Origin: Streptomyces canus
GTDB taxonomy: Bacteria > Actinomycetota > Actinomycetes > Streptomycetales > Streptomycetaceae
Reading direction: 5' to 3'
NCBI RefSeq assembly: GCF_001514145.1
Contig: NZ_KQ948663.1
Span: forward strand, 62,001-126,000
Length of the DNA: 64,000 bases
Notes under the pieces: model-generated
What the model saw: the letters and a program-made list of their open reading frames with translations, nothing else
Databases searched by the model: none
Told to the model about the DNA's origin: nothing
Translations under genes and position numbers: made by a program
Shown here: one piece after another, positions 8,686 through 17,028 of the stretch
Numbering within the stretch: position 1 is the first letter of the stretch
Layout: each line of letters opens with the position of its first letter

Positions 8686-9720
8686 TCAGCCTTCCTGGAT
8701 GCCGTCGTGAAGCGTGGTCAGACCGTGCTGGATGAAGACCGGGACCAGGTCGCCGATGCGGTCGAAACCGCGGCCGACCGTCTGGCCCAGGGTGTAGCGG
8801 TAGTGGATGCCCTCGAGGATCACGGCGAGCTTGAACCACGCGAACGCCGTGTACCAGGACACCGCCGTCACGTCCCGCCCGGAGCGCTCGGCGTACCGCG
8901 CGACCAGTTCGGCCGGATCCGGGTGGCCCGCGGCCTCGGCGGTCGTGGAGACCGGGGAGGCGGCCGTGCCCAGCGGCACGCTGTACATCACCAGCAGGCC
9001 GAGGTCGGTGAGCGGGTCACCGAGGGTCGACATCTCCCAGTCGAGAATCGCCCTGATCCGGTCGTCGTCGCCCAGCAGGACGTTGTCGAGCCGGTAGTCG
9101 CCGTGCACGACCGTGGCCGCGGGGGACTCGGGCAGCCGGCGGCCGAGCGCCGCGTGCAGCTCGTCGATGCCGGCCAGGTCGCGGTTGCGGGAGGCGTCCA
9201 GCTGCTTGCCCCAGCGGCGCAGCTGGCGGTCCAGGAAGCCCTCGGGGCGCCCGAAGTCCGCGAGCCCGACCTCCGCCGGATCCACCGCGTGCAGCTCGAC
9301 GAGGGTGTCGACCAGGGACAGCACGGCGTCGCGGGTGCGCTGCGGGCCGAGGGGGGCGAGCTGGTCGGCGGTGCGGTACGGGGTGCCCTCGACGAACTCC
9401 ATGACGTAGAAGGGCGACCCGATCACCTCGTCGTCCTCGCACAGCAGGACCGGGTTCGGCACCGGCACGTTCGTGGGGTGCAGCGCGCTGATGACCCGGT
9501 GCTCGCGCTTCATGTCGTGCGCGGTGGCGAGGACATGGCCGAGCGGGGGCCGTCGTACGACCCACTTCGACGTGCCGTCCGACACCGCGTACGTGAGGTT
9601 CGACCGTCCGCCCTCGATCAGCCGGCCGGTCAGCGGACCGCGCACCAGGCCGGGCCGCTCGCGGTCGAGCAGGCCGCGCAGCCGGTCGAGATCGAGTCCT
9701 GGCGGATGATCGGGGCTCAT
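8686..9720 (-). CDS. APH-type phosphotransferase (acyl-CoA hydroxyl kinase-like)
   Basis: A 344-residue protein of the aminoglycoside-phosphotransferase/choline-kinase fold. The Brenner motif HGDYRLDN lies near residues 203-210 and the metal-binding LDWEMSTLGDP near 226. The nucleotide-loop region contains GGRSNLTYAV. In ACAD10/11 and the bacterial LvaA proteins this domain phosphorylates the 4-hydroxyl of an acyl-CoA, and the ACAD partner is encoded 5 bp downstream, so that role is favoured over antibiotic resistance. The start at 9720 follows an AGGAG and lies about 36 bp from a TetR-like operator. Confidence 0.85.
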   Translation of the reverse strand: MSPDHPPGLDLDRLRGLLDRERPGLVRGPLTGRLIEGGRSNLTYAVSDGTSKWVVRRPPLGHVLATAHDMKREHRVISALHPTNVPVPNPVLLCEDDEVIGSPFYVMEFVEGTPYRTADQLAPLGPQRTRDAVLSLVDTLVELHAVDPAEVGLADFGRPEGFLDRQLRRWGKQLDASRNRDLAGIDELHAALGRRLPESPAATVVHGDYRLDNVLLGDDDRIRAILDWEMSTLGDPLTDLGLLVMYSVPLGTAASPVSTTAEAAGHPDPAELVARYAERSGRDVTAVSWYTAFAWFKLAVILEGIHYRYTLGQTVGRGFDRIGDLVPVFIQHGLTTLHDGIQEG

Positions 9721-9756
9721 CTGGGCTCCTTACGCGCGGGAACGGGTACCGACCAT

Positions 9757-9776
9757 CATGCCGACTGGTCGGTATG
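9757..9776. promoter_or_regulatory. Palindromic TetR-type operator upstream of the kinase-ACAD operon
   Basis: catgccgactggtcggtatg is a near-perfect palindrome (CCGAC-TG-GTCGG flanked by cat/atg). A further half site, taccgacc, lies at 9747-9754. It resembles the 4347 site in the other arm of the cluster, suggesting one TetR regulator controls both divergent units. Confidence 0.68.
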
Positions 9777-9818
9777 CCGTCCAGAGGGGACGGTGAACGT
9801 GATCCGGCCCACGATAGG

Positions 9819-9856
9819 CCGACAGCTCCCGGCCTGGTGTGGCGGGGAGCTGTCGG
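9819..9856 (-). terminator. Hairpin terminator downstream of the His-rich gene
   Basis: A perfect 12-bp inverted repeat (ccgacagctccc / gggagctgtcgg) with a 14-nt loop lies 18 bp past the stop of the His-rich gene. There is no clear T-tract, as is common in Streptomyces. Confidence 0.65.
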
Positions 9857-9874
9857 CGGTGCTTCTCGGTCAGG

Positions 9875-10171
9875 TCAGTGGTCGTCCCAGTGGCCGTCGT
9901 GGGCGGCGTGCCGGTGGCCGTCGTGGAGGTAGTCGACGTGGTCGCCGTGCAGGACGCTCTCGTGTCCGCAGTCCTGGCCGTGCCGGTGCTCGTGCTCCGT
10001 GTGCGAGACGTGCCCGCCGGGCTCGCACTCGTCCCAGTGGGCCTCGTGCTCGCGGTGCAGATGCCCGTCGTGCGCGTAGTCGACGTGGTCGTCGTGCGGC
10101 ACCTCGGTGTGTCCGCAGTCCGGGCCGTGGGTGTGCGCGTGCGCGGCGTGTTCGTGGTGGAGGGTGGTCAT
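9875..10171 (-). CDS. Small histidine-rich, putative metal-binding protein
   Basis: A 98-residue protein in which about 28 residues are His and three are Cys. It has no signal peptide or membrane segment, so it is likely a cytosolic metal buffer or chaperone for Ni, Zn or Co. The sequence is an internal duplication: a unit of the form HGxDCGHxxxxHxDHVDYxHDGHxH-xxH-xxHWD occurs once in each half. The ATG at 10171 is chosen for the GAAGGTGAG upstream; an earlier start at 10219 lacks His-rich character. The gene is monocistronic with a hairpin downstream. I recognised no Zur or Nur box in the upstream sequence. Confidence 0.7.
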   Translation of the reverse strand: MTTLHHEHAAHAHTHGPDCGHTEVPHDDHVDYAHDGHLHREHEAHWDECEPGGHVSHTEHEHRHGQDCGHESVLHGDHVDYLHDGHRHAAHDGHWDDH

Positions 10172-10322
10172 GGTGCTCACCTTCGAAGCGACGGGCGATG
10201 ACGTCGGACAGGCTGTCACGCGAAAGGTGCGTATGCGGATATTCAGGTCTGCGTGGCGTACGGGTACCCCACAGGGGCGAGGGTGAGCACGGGCGGGCCC
10301 GGGTGGGGGGGCGCCGAGCCGC

Positions 10323-10646
10323 TCAGAACACCAGCGCCGCCCCGCACACCGCCGTCGCCACCGTGCACAGGACCGCCGCGGTGGCGTGTCGCGAAGTGAG
10401 GGCCGCCGGTGTGTCCGACGAGGTCAGGGCGCGGATGCGGTGGTGGGCGAGGGAGAGGAGGCCCAGCCAGAGGGCGCAGCACAGGGCGCAGGCGACGAGT
10501 GTGGCGGGGGTCGGGCCGCCGTGCAGGGCCGTCTTCACGGCGAGTACCGCGCAGACGGTGCCCGAGAGGGTCGTACGGCGCCAGGCGAGCCGGGTGCGTT
10601 CGGGCTGGAGCCCCGGGTCCCGCTCCGCGGCGGCGGCCTCGCTCAT
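10323..10646 (-). CDS. DUF202-family membrane protein
   Basis: A 107-residue protein with a short N-terminal ERTRLAWRRT stretch, the DUF202 signature, followed by three predicted membrane helices. DUF202 proteins have unknown function and are often encoded in pairs. Its ATG overlaps the stop of the second DUF202 gene (10643) by 4 bp (ATGA), so the two are coupled. The larger open frame reaching 10802 lacks the family start and is not used. Confidence 0.75.
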   Translation of the reverse strand: MSEAAAAERDPGLQPERTRLAWRRTTLSGTVCAVLAVKTALHGGPTPATLVACALCCALWLGLLSLAHHRIRALTSSDTPAALTSRHATAAVLCTVATAVCGAALVF

Positions 10647-11041
10647 CCCTCCCACCCGATGAACACCACGACGACCATGGCCACGGCCACCACCGCGACC
10701 ACCAGGCTCAGCAGCGCCGGGAACCGGGACACCGGCAGATCCTCGCCCCGCCGCATCGCCCGCTCGCACCGCACCCAGTGGTTGACCGCCCGCAACGAGC
10801 ACAGCACGCCTGCCGCGAGCAGCGCGAGTGCCAGGCCCACCCGCCAGCCCCAGCGCAGATCCGGCAGGAACTGGTCCACGGCGAAGCCGCCGCCGATCAG
10901 GGCGAGCGCGGTGCGCAGCCAGGCCAGGAAGGTGCGCTCATTGGCCAGCGAGAACCGGTAGTCGGGGGTACGACCCTCCTGCCGGACCTCGTCGGGGGCG
11001 AACCAGACGCGGACGTTCCGTGCGAAATCGATCACGCGCAC
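10643..11041 (-). CDS. YidH/DUF202-family membrane protein
   Basis: A 132-residue protein whose N-terminal half carries the family motif LANERTFLAWLRTALALIGGGF and then further hydrophobic helices. It is predicted to be an inner-membrane protein of unknown function and is the first gene of a two-gene unit with the following DUF202 protein. The start is GTG at 11041. The YidH/DUF202 pairing is common in actinobacteria, so this is ordinary for the genus. Confidence 0.78.
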   Translation of the reverse strand: MRVIDFARNVRVWFAPDEVRQEGRTPDYRFSLANERTFLAWLRTALALIGGGFAVDQFLPDLRWGWRVGLALALLAAGVLCSLRAVNHWVRCERAMRRGEDLPVSRFPALLSLVVAVVAVAMVVVVFIGWEG

Positions 11042-11084
11042 GAGCCTATCGGCCGGGTTCCGGAACGACGCGGTGCGGGCCTGC

Positions 11085-11600
11085 TCAACCCATCGACCGG
11101 TACGCCTTGAGCCGCTCGTAGGCGGCCAGCCCGTCCGGCACCCACTCCCAGTCCCGCAGACGCAGCTCCACCTCGTCCTCCGGCAGGAAGTCGTGCCAGG
11201 CGACCTCCTCGACCTGGGGGCTGACCGGGAGCTCGCAGCGGACCTCGTAGACCGCGGACCACCAGGTCCGGCCGGCCCCGTCGTCGTAGAGGAACTTGAA
11301 GAGGAACTCCGGGCGGGGCAGCCCGCTCACGCCGAGTTCCTCCTCGGCCTCGCGCAGGGCCGCGTCGTCGTAGGACTCGCCCGCGCCGACCACTCCGCCG
11401 ACGAACATGTCGTAGAGCGAGGGGAAGACCAGTTTGGTGGCTGTGCGGCGGTGGACGAAGAGGCGGCCCTCGGCGTCGGTGGCCCGGACGAAGACGCAGC
11501 GGTGGCGCAGCCCCTCGGCGTAGGCCTCGCCGCGGGGGGACTGGGCGACGACGTCGTCGTTCTCGTCGACGATGTCGAGGATCTCGTCAGCAGCGCTCAT
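11085..11600 (-). CDS. Nudix hydrolase
   Basis: A 171-residue protein with a complete Nudix box, G-x5-E-x7-REAEEELGV, inside a GGVVGAGESYDDAALREAEE region around residues 75-98. The box coordinates Mg and cleaves nucleoside-diphosphate-linked substrates. The overall layout (early ENDDVV, RHRCVFV, KTLV-like strand, late DFLPEDEVEL) resembles the isopentenyl-diphosphate isomerase/Nudix clan. The first ATG of the frame is 4 residues earlier at 11612; the one at 11600 (MSAADEIL) is used. The substrate is not identifiable. Confidence 0.85.
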   Translation of the reverse strand: MSAADEILDIVDENDDVVAQSPRGEAYAEGLRHRCVFVRATDAEGRLFVHRRTATKLVFPSLYDMFVGGVVGAGESYDDAALREAEEELGVSGLPRPEFLFKFLYDDGAGRTWWSAVYEVRCELPVSPQVEEVAWHDFLPEDEVELRLRDWEWVPDGLAAYERLKAYRSMG

Positions 11601-11676
11601 GGCCCCATCCAAGCAGCAGCGCTCAGACCTCCGTCCAAGCAGCAGCGCCCGTGCCGTCCGTCCCGGCGGGCGCGCG

Positions 11677-12570
11677 TCAGCTCGGCTGGAGGTCGCGCGC
11701 GGGTTCCGAGCGGGCGGCCCCGCGCGGCATCGCGGGGTGCAGCCCCAGCAGCACGATGCCCGCGACGACGGCCGCGAGTCCCAGCGCCTCCCAGGTCAGC
11801 GCGGCGGTGTCGGTGCGCAGCCGGTCGCCCAGGAAGCCCACTCCGCACAGGATCCCGGCGAGCGGCTGGGCCGCGGTCAGCGCGGGCAGCGACATCCGCA
11901 GGGGCGCGGTCTCGAACGCGCTCTGCACCAGGACGAGCCCGGTGATCCCGAGGGCCAGCACGGCGTACGGCTGCCAGCCGGTCAGCAGCTCGGCGAGGCC
12001 GCCCGCGGAGAAGCGCTGGCCGCTGACCCGGGTGAGGGCGTCCTGGACGCCGTACAGCAGACCGGCCGCCAGGGACAGCAGGACCGGGCCCGAGCTGAGG
12101 CGGGAGCGTTTGGCGTAGGTGGTGAGCAGCAGGGCGAGGCCGATCATGGCGCCGATGATCAGCCAGTGGCGGAAGGGGTCGGTGACCGCCGTACCGCCGC
12201 GTGGCTCACCCGCCACGATGAACGCGGTCACCCCGCCCGCGAGCAGCGCGAGCCCCGCCCAGCCCTGGCGGCCCAGCGGCTGCTTCGTCTGCTTGCGGGA
12301 GAGGGCCAGGGCGAAGAGGAGGTTCGTGGCGAGGAGGGGTTCGACCAGGGAGACCTCGCCGTGGCCCAGCGCGATCGCGCCGAGGACCATGCCGGCCACC
12401 ATCAGGCCGATGCCGCCGAGCCAGCGCGGCACCTTCACCAGGTCGAGGAGCAGCCGGGGCGAGAGGAAGTCGCTCAGCGGGGCCTGACGGGCCGCGTTCT
12501 GCTGCAGCACAAAGCCGAAGCCCAGGCAGCAGGCAGCACTCACGGCGAGAATCAGAACCAGAACCGACAC
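11677..12570 (-). CDS. DMT/EamA-like multi-pass transporter
   Basis: A 297-residue hydrophobic protein with about nine to ten predicted membrane helices in two halves, typical of the drug/metabolite transporter superfamily (EamA or NIPA-like). The GTG at 12570 is chosen because GAGG lies 8 nt upstream and it places the first helix (VLVLILAVSAACCLGFGFVL) at the N-terminus; the open frame continues upstream without hydrophobic content. The substrate is unknown. Confidence 0.8.
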   Translation of the reverse strand: MSVLVLILAVSAACCLGFGFVLQQNAARQAPLSDFLSPRLLLDLVKVPRWLGGIGLMVAGMVLGAIALGHGEVSLVEPLLATNLLFALALSRKQTKQPLGRQGWAGLALLAGGVTAFIVAGEPRGGTAVTDPFRHWLIIGAMIGLALLLTTYAKRSRLSSGPVLLSLAAGLLYGVQDALTRVSGQRFSAGGLAELLTGWQPYAVLALGITGLVLVQSAFETAPLRMSLPALTAAQPLAGILCGVGFLGDRLRTDTAALTWEALGLAAVVAGIVLLGLHPAMPRGAARSEPARDLQPS

Positions 12571-13022
12571 GCTTCGTACCTCGATCGTCCGGCCGGGCGG
12601 CGGGGTGGTTGTCGCCGACTGTAGCGTCCCAGCGTCCGGCTTGCCCCTGGGAGTACCCGTATCCGGGCCGTCGACTCGACCGCGTGCCGTTCTCGGCAGC
12701 GGGATTCCCGCCATGGTGCGGTGCCGGGAGGCGCGGCGCCATGGCGTACGCCACAGATGCGGGCCCTTGACCCGGTCCCACCAGCACCGCTTCGCCACAA
12801 CTTCCTCTCAGGTATGGAGAGTTGACGCGTGTAATGCGCCTTCGGCTCTTGACGCAAACCATTGGCGGGCGGTTGGCTGTCCGTGATCAGTCGATGGCGG
12901 TGCGAATCGGCCCGCCGACCTGCCCACATCGACGGTCGGCCTGCCCGCATCCGCCCAGGCGCCCCTTCCGTCCCACCCCCTCCGCCTGACCCTTCCGCCC
13001 CACCCGTCACGCGTCATGTTCC
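12571..13022. other. 452-bp intergenic region, no gene seen
   Basis: I find no plausible gene, tRNA or strong terminator. On the minus strand a TACAGT -10-like hexamer lies at about 12617-12622, some 50 bp before the DMT transporter start, with no good -35 element. Short open frames here lack ribosome-binding sites and typical codon bias. Two TTGAC motifs near 12820-12860 have no convincing -10 partner. Confidence 0.4.
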
Positions 13023-13991
13023 GTGAGGAAAACCCACACGGTGTCCCCGCCACCGCCACCCTTCGGCCGCAGTCGAAAACGCGCCGCCCAGGCCTTCGAC
13101 GCGGCCCTCGACGACGCCGAACTCATCGACGCGCGTGCCGCGTTGGCGCAGGGCAGATGGCAGGCGGCCCGGGCGCTGCTCGCCCGGACGGGTGACGAGT
13201 GGGACCGGCGCGGCCACCGGATCACGGTGCTCGCGGCCGAGCCGTACAGCGACGCCTGGGCCAGGGACTGGCTGGTGGCCGAGCCGGACTCCGGCGACGC
13301 CGCCGTACTGCTCGCCCTCGCCCTGGTCCAGCGCGTGCGGCGGGGCAAGGGAAAGCCCGCCGCCGCCCGCGAGGCCTGCCGGACCGCGGCCCGCCGCCTG
13401 CCCGCCGACCCCACCCCCTGGCTCGGCCTGCTCCTGCTGGAGCGCGACCTCGGGGCGGCGGACGAGGTGGCCGACGTCTTCGGCGAGATCCGCCAGCGGC
13501 ACGCCGACCACCACCACGCCCACCATCTGATGGTCGCCCGGCTCGCCGAGCGCCGGGCCGAGGCGGGCCCCGATCCGCTGCACGAGGTCTACGACTTCGC
13601 GAACTGGGCCGCCGAGCAGGCCCCCGCCGACTCACCGCTCGCGATCCTGCCGGTCATCGCGCACGCCGAGCGCTACCGGGCCCTGGCCGCCGCCGGGCAC
13701 GAGCCGCGCGACCCCGCCGTCTCCGGCCACTGGACCGGACGCCGGGCCCGGCAGGTGATGAAGTCGGCCTTCGACTGGTGGCTGGAATGGGAGCACGAGG
13801 GCCACCCCCGCCGCCTGGTCGACCTCAACTTCCTCGCCCACGCGAAGGTCTGCGAGGGCCGCGGCGCCGAGGCCGCCGCCCTCTTCCACCGCATCGGCGA
13901 ACACCCCACCCCGGCCCCCTGGTCCTATCCGGACCACGAGCCGTACTCCGCCTTCCTTGCCGCCCGCGACAGCGCGCTCGGCACGGTGTAG
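13023..13991 (+). CDS. Uncharacterised alpha-helical (TPR-like) protein
   Basis: A 322-residue soluble protein. It is Ala/Arg-rich and predicted helical, with repeating amphipathic segments (ALAQGRWQAARALL, DAAVLLALALVQR, PTPWLGLLLLERDLG) that resemble TPR/SEL1-like solenoids, and a Trp-rich C-terminal half (FDWWLEWEHEG, NFLAHAKVCEG). I do not recognise a catalytic motif. The start is GTG at 13023; the in-frame GTG at 13041, 11 nt after GAGGA, is an equally good alternative. It lies 30 bp before the APC permease and may be co-transcribed. Function unknown. Confidence 0.65.
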   Translation: MRKTHTVSPPPPPFGRSRKRAAQAFDAALDDAELIDARAALAQGRWQAARALLARTGDEWDRRGHRITVLAAEPYSDAWARDWLVAEPDSGDAAVLLALALVQRVRRGKGKPAAAREACRTAARRLPADPTPWLGLLLLERDLGAADEVADVFGEIRQRHADHHHAHHLMVARLAERRAEAGPDPLHEVYDFANWAAEQAPADSPLAILPVIAHAERYRALAAAGHEPRDPAVSGHWTGRRARQVMKSAFDWWLEWEHEGHPRRLVDLNFLAHAKVCEGRGAEAAALFHRIGEHPTPAPWSYPDHEPYSAFLAARDSALGTV

Positions 13992-14020
13992 CACCCCCGA
14001 ACCCCAGAAGGACGGTCCCC

Positions 14021-15553
14021 ATGGCCACCGAGAGTTCCAGCAAGAGCAGACCAGAGATCAGTACGTTCAAGGGGCAGGACCGCGCGCTGCGCGCCGGCCG
14101 CCTCGGCACCGGAGGCCTGCTGCTCTCCGTCCTCGCCGCGACCGCCCCCCTCATGGTCGTCGCGGGTGTCATGCCCACCACATTCGCGGTGATGGGGATC
14201 GTCGGCCAGCCCCTGCTCTTCGTCGTCCTCGGTGTCGTCCTCGTGCTGTTCAGCGTCGGCTACGCAGAGATGAGCCGGCACGTTCACAACGCCGGCGCCT
14301 TCTACGCCTACATCTCCCGCGGCCTCGGCGGCACCGCCGGGGCGAGCGCGGCCCTTGTCGCCCTGGTCGCCTACAACGCCCTCCAGGTGGGCATCTACGG
14401 CATCTTCGGCTTCGAGGTCTCCGGGCTGTTCGCCACCTACGCCGACCTGTCGGTGGCCTGGTGGATACCGGCGCTGGCGGCCGCCCTGGTCGTCGGCGCG
14501 CTGGGCTGGCTGAAGATCGACGTCAACGCGCGCGTGCTCGGCGTCCTGCTCATCGTCGAGGTCGTCCTGGTCGTCATCTTCGACATCGCAGCCGTCTCCG
14601 ACCCGGCCGCCCAGGGCCTGTCCCTGCACGCCTTCAACCCGGACACCCTCAGCGGCGCCGGCGTCGGCACCGCCCTGTGCTTCTGCATCGCCGCCTTCAC
14701 CGGCTTCGAGCAGGCTCCCGTCTACGCCGAGGAGACCAGCCGCCCGCATGTGCTCGTCCCGCGCGTGATGTTCCTCGCCGTCGGCGGTGTCGCCGTGTTC
14801 TTCGCGCTCAGCAGCTGGGCCCTCACCGTTGCCACCGGACCCTCGGCCATCGTCGGCGAGGCCCAGAAGCAGAGCGCGGGACTGCTCTTCGGCCTCACCG
14901 AGGACCGCCTCGGCACCACCTTCACCGACGTGCTGCACTTCCTCTTCGTGACCGGCATGTTCGCGGCCCTGCTCAGCTTCCACAACGTCGTCGCCCGCTA
15001 CGCCTTCGCCATGGGCCGCGAGGGCCTGCTGCCCGCCGCCTTCGGCCGCACGAACAGCGCCAGCGGCGCGCCCGGCACCGGCTCGCTCCTCCAGACGGCC
15101 GTGTCCGTCGTGGTCATCGCCGTCTTCGCGTTCGCCGACGACAAGCCCACGGGCGATCCGACCGTGCCGGTCCTGCACCTGTTCACCTGGTTCGGCAACG
15201 TCGGCTCCCTCGGCGTGATCCTGCTGATGGCGGCCGCCTCCGCCTCCGTGGTCGTGTTCTTCGTGCGCCGCGGCGCGGCGGGCGCCCAGGCGTGGCGGCT
15301 GATCACCTCGGCCCTCGCGGGGATCGCCTTGCTGGTGATCGCCGTCTACACGGTGAAGGACTTCGACGTCCTGGTCGGCGCGGGCCCGGGATCCTCGCTG
15401 AGCTGGGTGCTGCCGGGCATCATCGGGCTCGCCGTGGTGGTGGGCCTGGCGCAGGGGCTGCTCCTGCGGGCCCGCAAGCCCGAGGAGCACGCCCGGATCG
15501 GGCTCGGCAACGAGGCGTTCCAACTGGAGAAGGCGGCGGGCGAGGCGTCCTAG
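14021..15553 (+). CDS. APC-superfamily amino acid permease
   Basis: A 510-residue protein with about 12 predicted membrane helices. The first helix contains GGLLLSVLAATAPLMVVAG, with the sequence run typical of APC transporters (small-residue-rich helix 1, GFEQAPVYAEET in helix 6). Family members import amino acids or polyamines by proton symport. AGAAGGA lies upstream of the ATG at 14021. The frame extends much further upstream but that part overlaps the previous gene in another frame. The substrate is not assignable; the Streptomyces genus has many such permeases. Confidence 0.85.
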   Translation: MATESSSKSRPEISTFKGQDRALRAGRLGTGGLLLSVLAATAPLMVVAGVMPTTFAVMGIVGQPLLFVVLGVVLVLFSVGYAEMSRHVHNAGAFYAYISRGLGGTAGASAALVALVAYNALQVGIYGIFGFEVSGLFATYADLSVAWWIPALAAALVVGALGWLKIDVNARVLGVLLIVEVVLVVIFDIAAVSDPAAQGLSLHAFNPDTLSGAGVGTALCFCIAAFTGFEQAPVYAEETSRPHVLVPRVMFLAVGGVAVFFALSSWALTVATGPSAIVGEAQKQSAGLLFGLTEDRLGTTFTDVLHFLFVTGMFAALLSFHNVVARYAFAMGREGLLPAAFGRTNSASGAPGTGSLLQTAVSVVVIAVFAFADDKPTGDPTVPVLHLFTWFGNVGSLGVILLMAAASASVVVFFVRRGAAGAQAWRLITSALAGIALLVIAVYTVKDFDVLVGAGPGSSLSWVLPGIIGLAVVVGLAQGLLLRARKPEEHARIGLGNEAFQLEKAAGEAS

Positions 15554-15664
15554 ACCTCCGCGAACCGGACGCTCGCCGAGATCCGGGTGAGAAGTGGTTA
15601 CGGAAGTCTGACGAGCACCCGCGATTCCTGGTCCCACAGGCCTCGCGGGTGTTCGAATGAGGAG

Positions 15665-16393
15665 GTGAACTCCGAACAGCCCGAGGAGCAGCGCGGAACG
15701 CCGATCGGCCGCCGTGTCCTCCTCGGCACCCTCGGCCTGGGCGCGCTCGGCGTGGTCGCCGCGCCCACCCTGCAACGCGGCCTGGAGGCCTTCCTGGGCA
15801 GCGCCGCCGACAAGGACCCCACCGGTCTGACAGGACTGCTCCCCAACGGCGGCGGCTTCCGCTACTACTCGGTGACCTCGTCCGTGCCGCACAAGGACGC
15901 CGAGAACTACGAGCTCAAGATCGACGGTCTGGTCTCGCGCCCGCGGACGTACACCCTGGCCGACCTGCGGGCGCTGCCCCAGACCCGGATGGTCAAGGAC
16001 GTGCAGTGCGTGACGGGCTGGCGGGTCCCGGACACGCCGTTCGAAGGCGTACGGCTGTCCCGGCTGCTGGACGCCGCCGGGGTGACCGCCAAGGCGGGCG
16101 CCGTCCGCTTCACCTGCTTCGACGGGGCGTACTCCGAGAGCCTCACCCTCGACCAGGCCCGCCGTTCGGACGTCCTGGTGGCCCTGCGTATGCAGGACAA
16201 GGACATCGGCCACTCCCACGGCGGCCCGGTCCGCCTCTACGTGGCCCCCATGTACTTCTACAAGTCGGCCAAGTGGCTGTCCGGCATCACCGTCACGGAG
16301 GACGTGGAACCGGGCTACTGGGAGGACCGGGGCTACGACGTGGACGCCTGGGTGGGCCGATCGAACGGGCGGGACGATGACCCTACGAGCTGA
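15665..16393 (+). CDS. Tat-exported molybdopterin-dependent oxidoreductase (MsrP/YedY-like)
   Basis: A 242-residue protein with an N-terminal Tat leader (GRRVLLGTLGLGALGVVAA), followed by the oxidoreductase molybdopterin domain. DVQCVTGWRVP places a Cys near residue 115, in the position of the Mo ligand of YedY/MsrP. It probably reduces sulfoxides or related groups outside the membrane. The start is uncertain: GTG at 15665 sits only 1 nt after GAGGAG, and an in-frame GTG at 15587 is possible. It overlaps the cytochrome b gene by 17 bp, a natural electron donor. The substrate is unproven. Confidence 0.8.
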   Translation: MNSEQPEEQRGTPIGRRVLLGTLGLGALGVVAAPTLQRGLEAFLGSAADKDPTGLTGLLPNGGGFRYYSVTSSVPHKDAENYELKIDGLVSRPRTYTLADLRALPQTRMVKDVQCVTGWRVPDTPFEGVRLSRLLDAAGVTAKAGAVRFTCFDGAYSESLTLDQARRSDVLVALRMQDKDIGHSHGGPVRLYVAPMYFYKSAKWLSGITVTEDVEPGYWEDRGYDVDAWVGRSNGRDDDPTS

Positions 16394-16997
16394 CGCCCCA
16401 CCGCAGGCACATGTCCGGCGCTTCGGGCGCAGCCAGAAGTGGGTCCACCGCGCGACCGCCGCGCTGATGGGTATCTGCGTGGTGACGGCGGCCTGCCTCT
16501 ACCTCCCCCAGCTCGCCGAACTCGTCGGCCGCCGTGAGCTGGTGGTCCGCGTCCACGAGTGGGCGGGCCTGGCCCTGCCGGTACCCGTCCTGGTGGGCCT
16601 GGTCTCCCGCGCCTTCCGCGCCGACCTGGGCTTCCTGAACCGCTTCGGCCCGCACGACCGGGTCTGGCTGCGTTCTGCGCTGCGCCGCGACAAGCGCCGG
16701 GCGGCCCGTCCCGCGGGCAAGTTCAACGCGGGTCAGAAGGTCTACGCCGCCTGGATCGCGGGCGCGAGCCTGGTCATGCTCGGCACGGGCCTGCTGATGT
16801 GGTTCACCCACCTCACGCCGATCCAGTGGCGCACCAGCGCGACCTTCGTCCACGACTGGCTGGCCCTGTCGATCGGCATCGTCCTGGCGGGCCACATCGG
16901 CATGGCGCTGGGCGATCCGGAGGCGAGGCGGGGGCTCAGGACCGGGGAAGTGAGCCGGGAGTGGGCGGAACGCGAACACCCCCTGTGGCGGCCGTAG
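16377..16997 (+). CDS. Cytochrome b/b6-type membrane partner of the molybdoenzyme
   Basis: A 206-residue four-helix membrane protein of the cytochrome b561/FdnI-gamma type. Candidate haem ligands are H24 (WVHR), H60 (VHEW), H159 (VHDW) and H173 (AGHIG), which lie at the expected positions in the transmembrane helices. It would pass electrons from the quinol pool to the molybdoprotein encoded immediately upstream, and the genes overlap. The cytoplasmic loop has basic residues. This parallels MsrPQ, although MsrQ proper is of the ferric-reductase-like family, so this is a functional analogy. Confidence 0.75.
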   Translation: MTLRADAPPQAHVRRFGRSQKWVHRATAALMGICVVTAACLYLPQLAELVGRRELVVRVHEWAGLALPVPVLVGLVSRAFRADLGFLNRFGPHDRVWLRSALRRDKRRAARPAGKFNAGQKVYAAWIAGASLVMLGTGLLMWFTHLTPIQWRTSATFVHDWLALSIGIVLAGHIGMALGDPEARRGLRTGEVSREWAEREHPLWRP

Positions 16998-17028
16998 GCC
17001 GACAGGGGGCGCCGCAGCCGCCGTACGC

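Noticed and set aside
8686..9720. Aminoglycoside resistance kinase
   Set aside because: It shares the APH fold, but the ACAD partner 5 bp downstream and the acyl-CoA ligase context favour an acyl-CoA hydroxyl kinase.
12605..12886. A 93-residue frame in the intergenic region before 13023
   Set aside because: No ribosome-binding site, no recognisable motif and poor Streptomyces codon bias.
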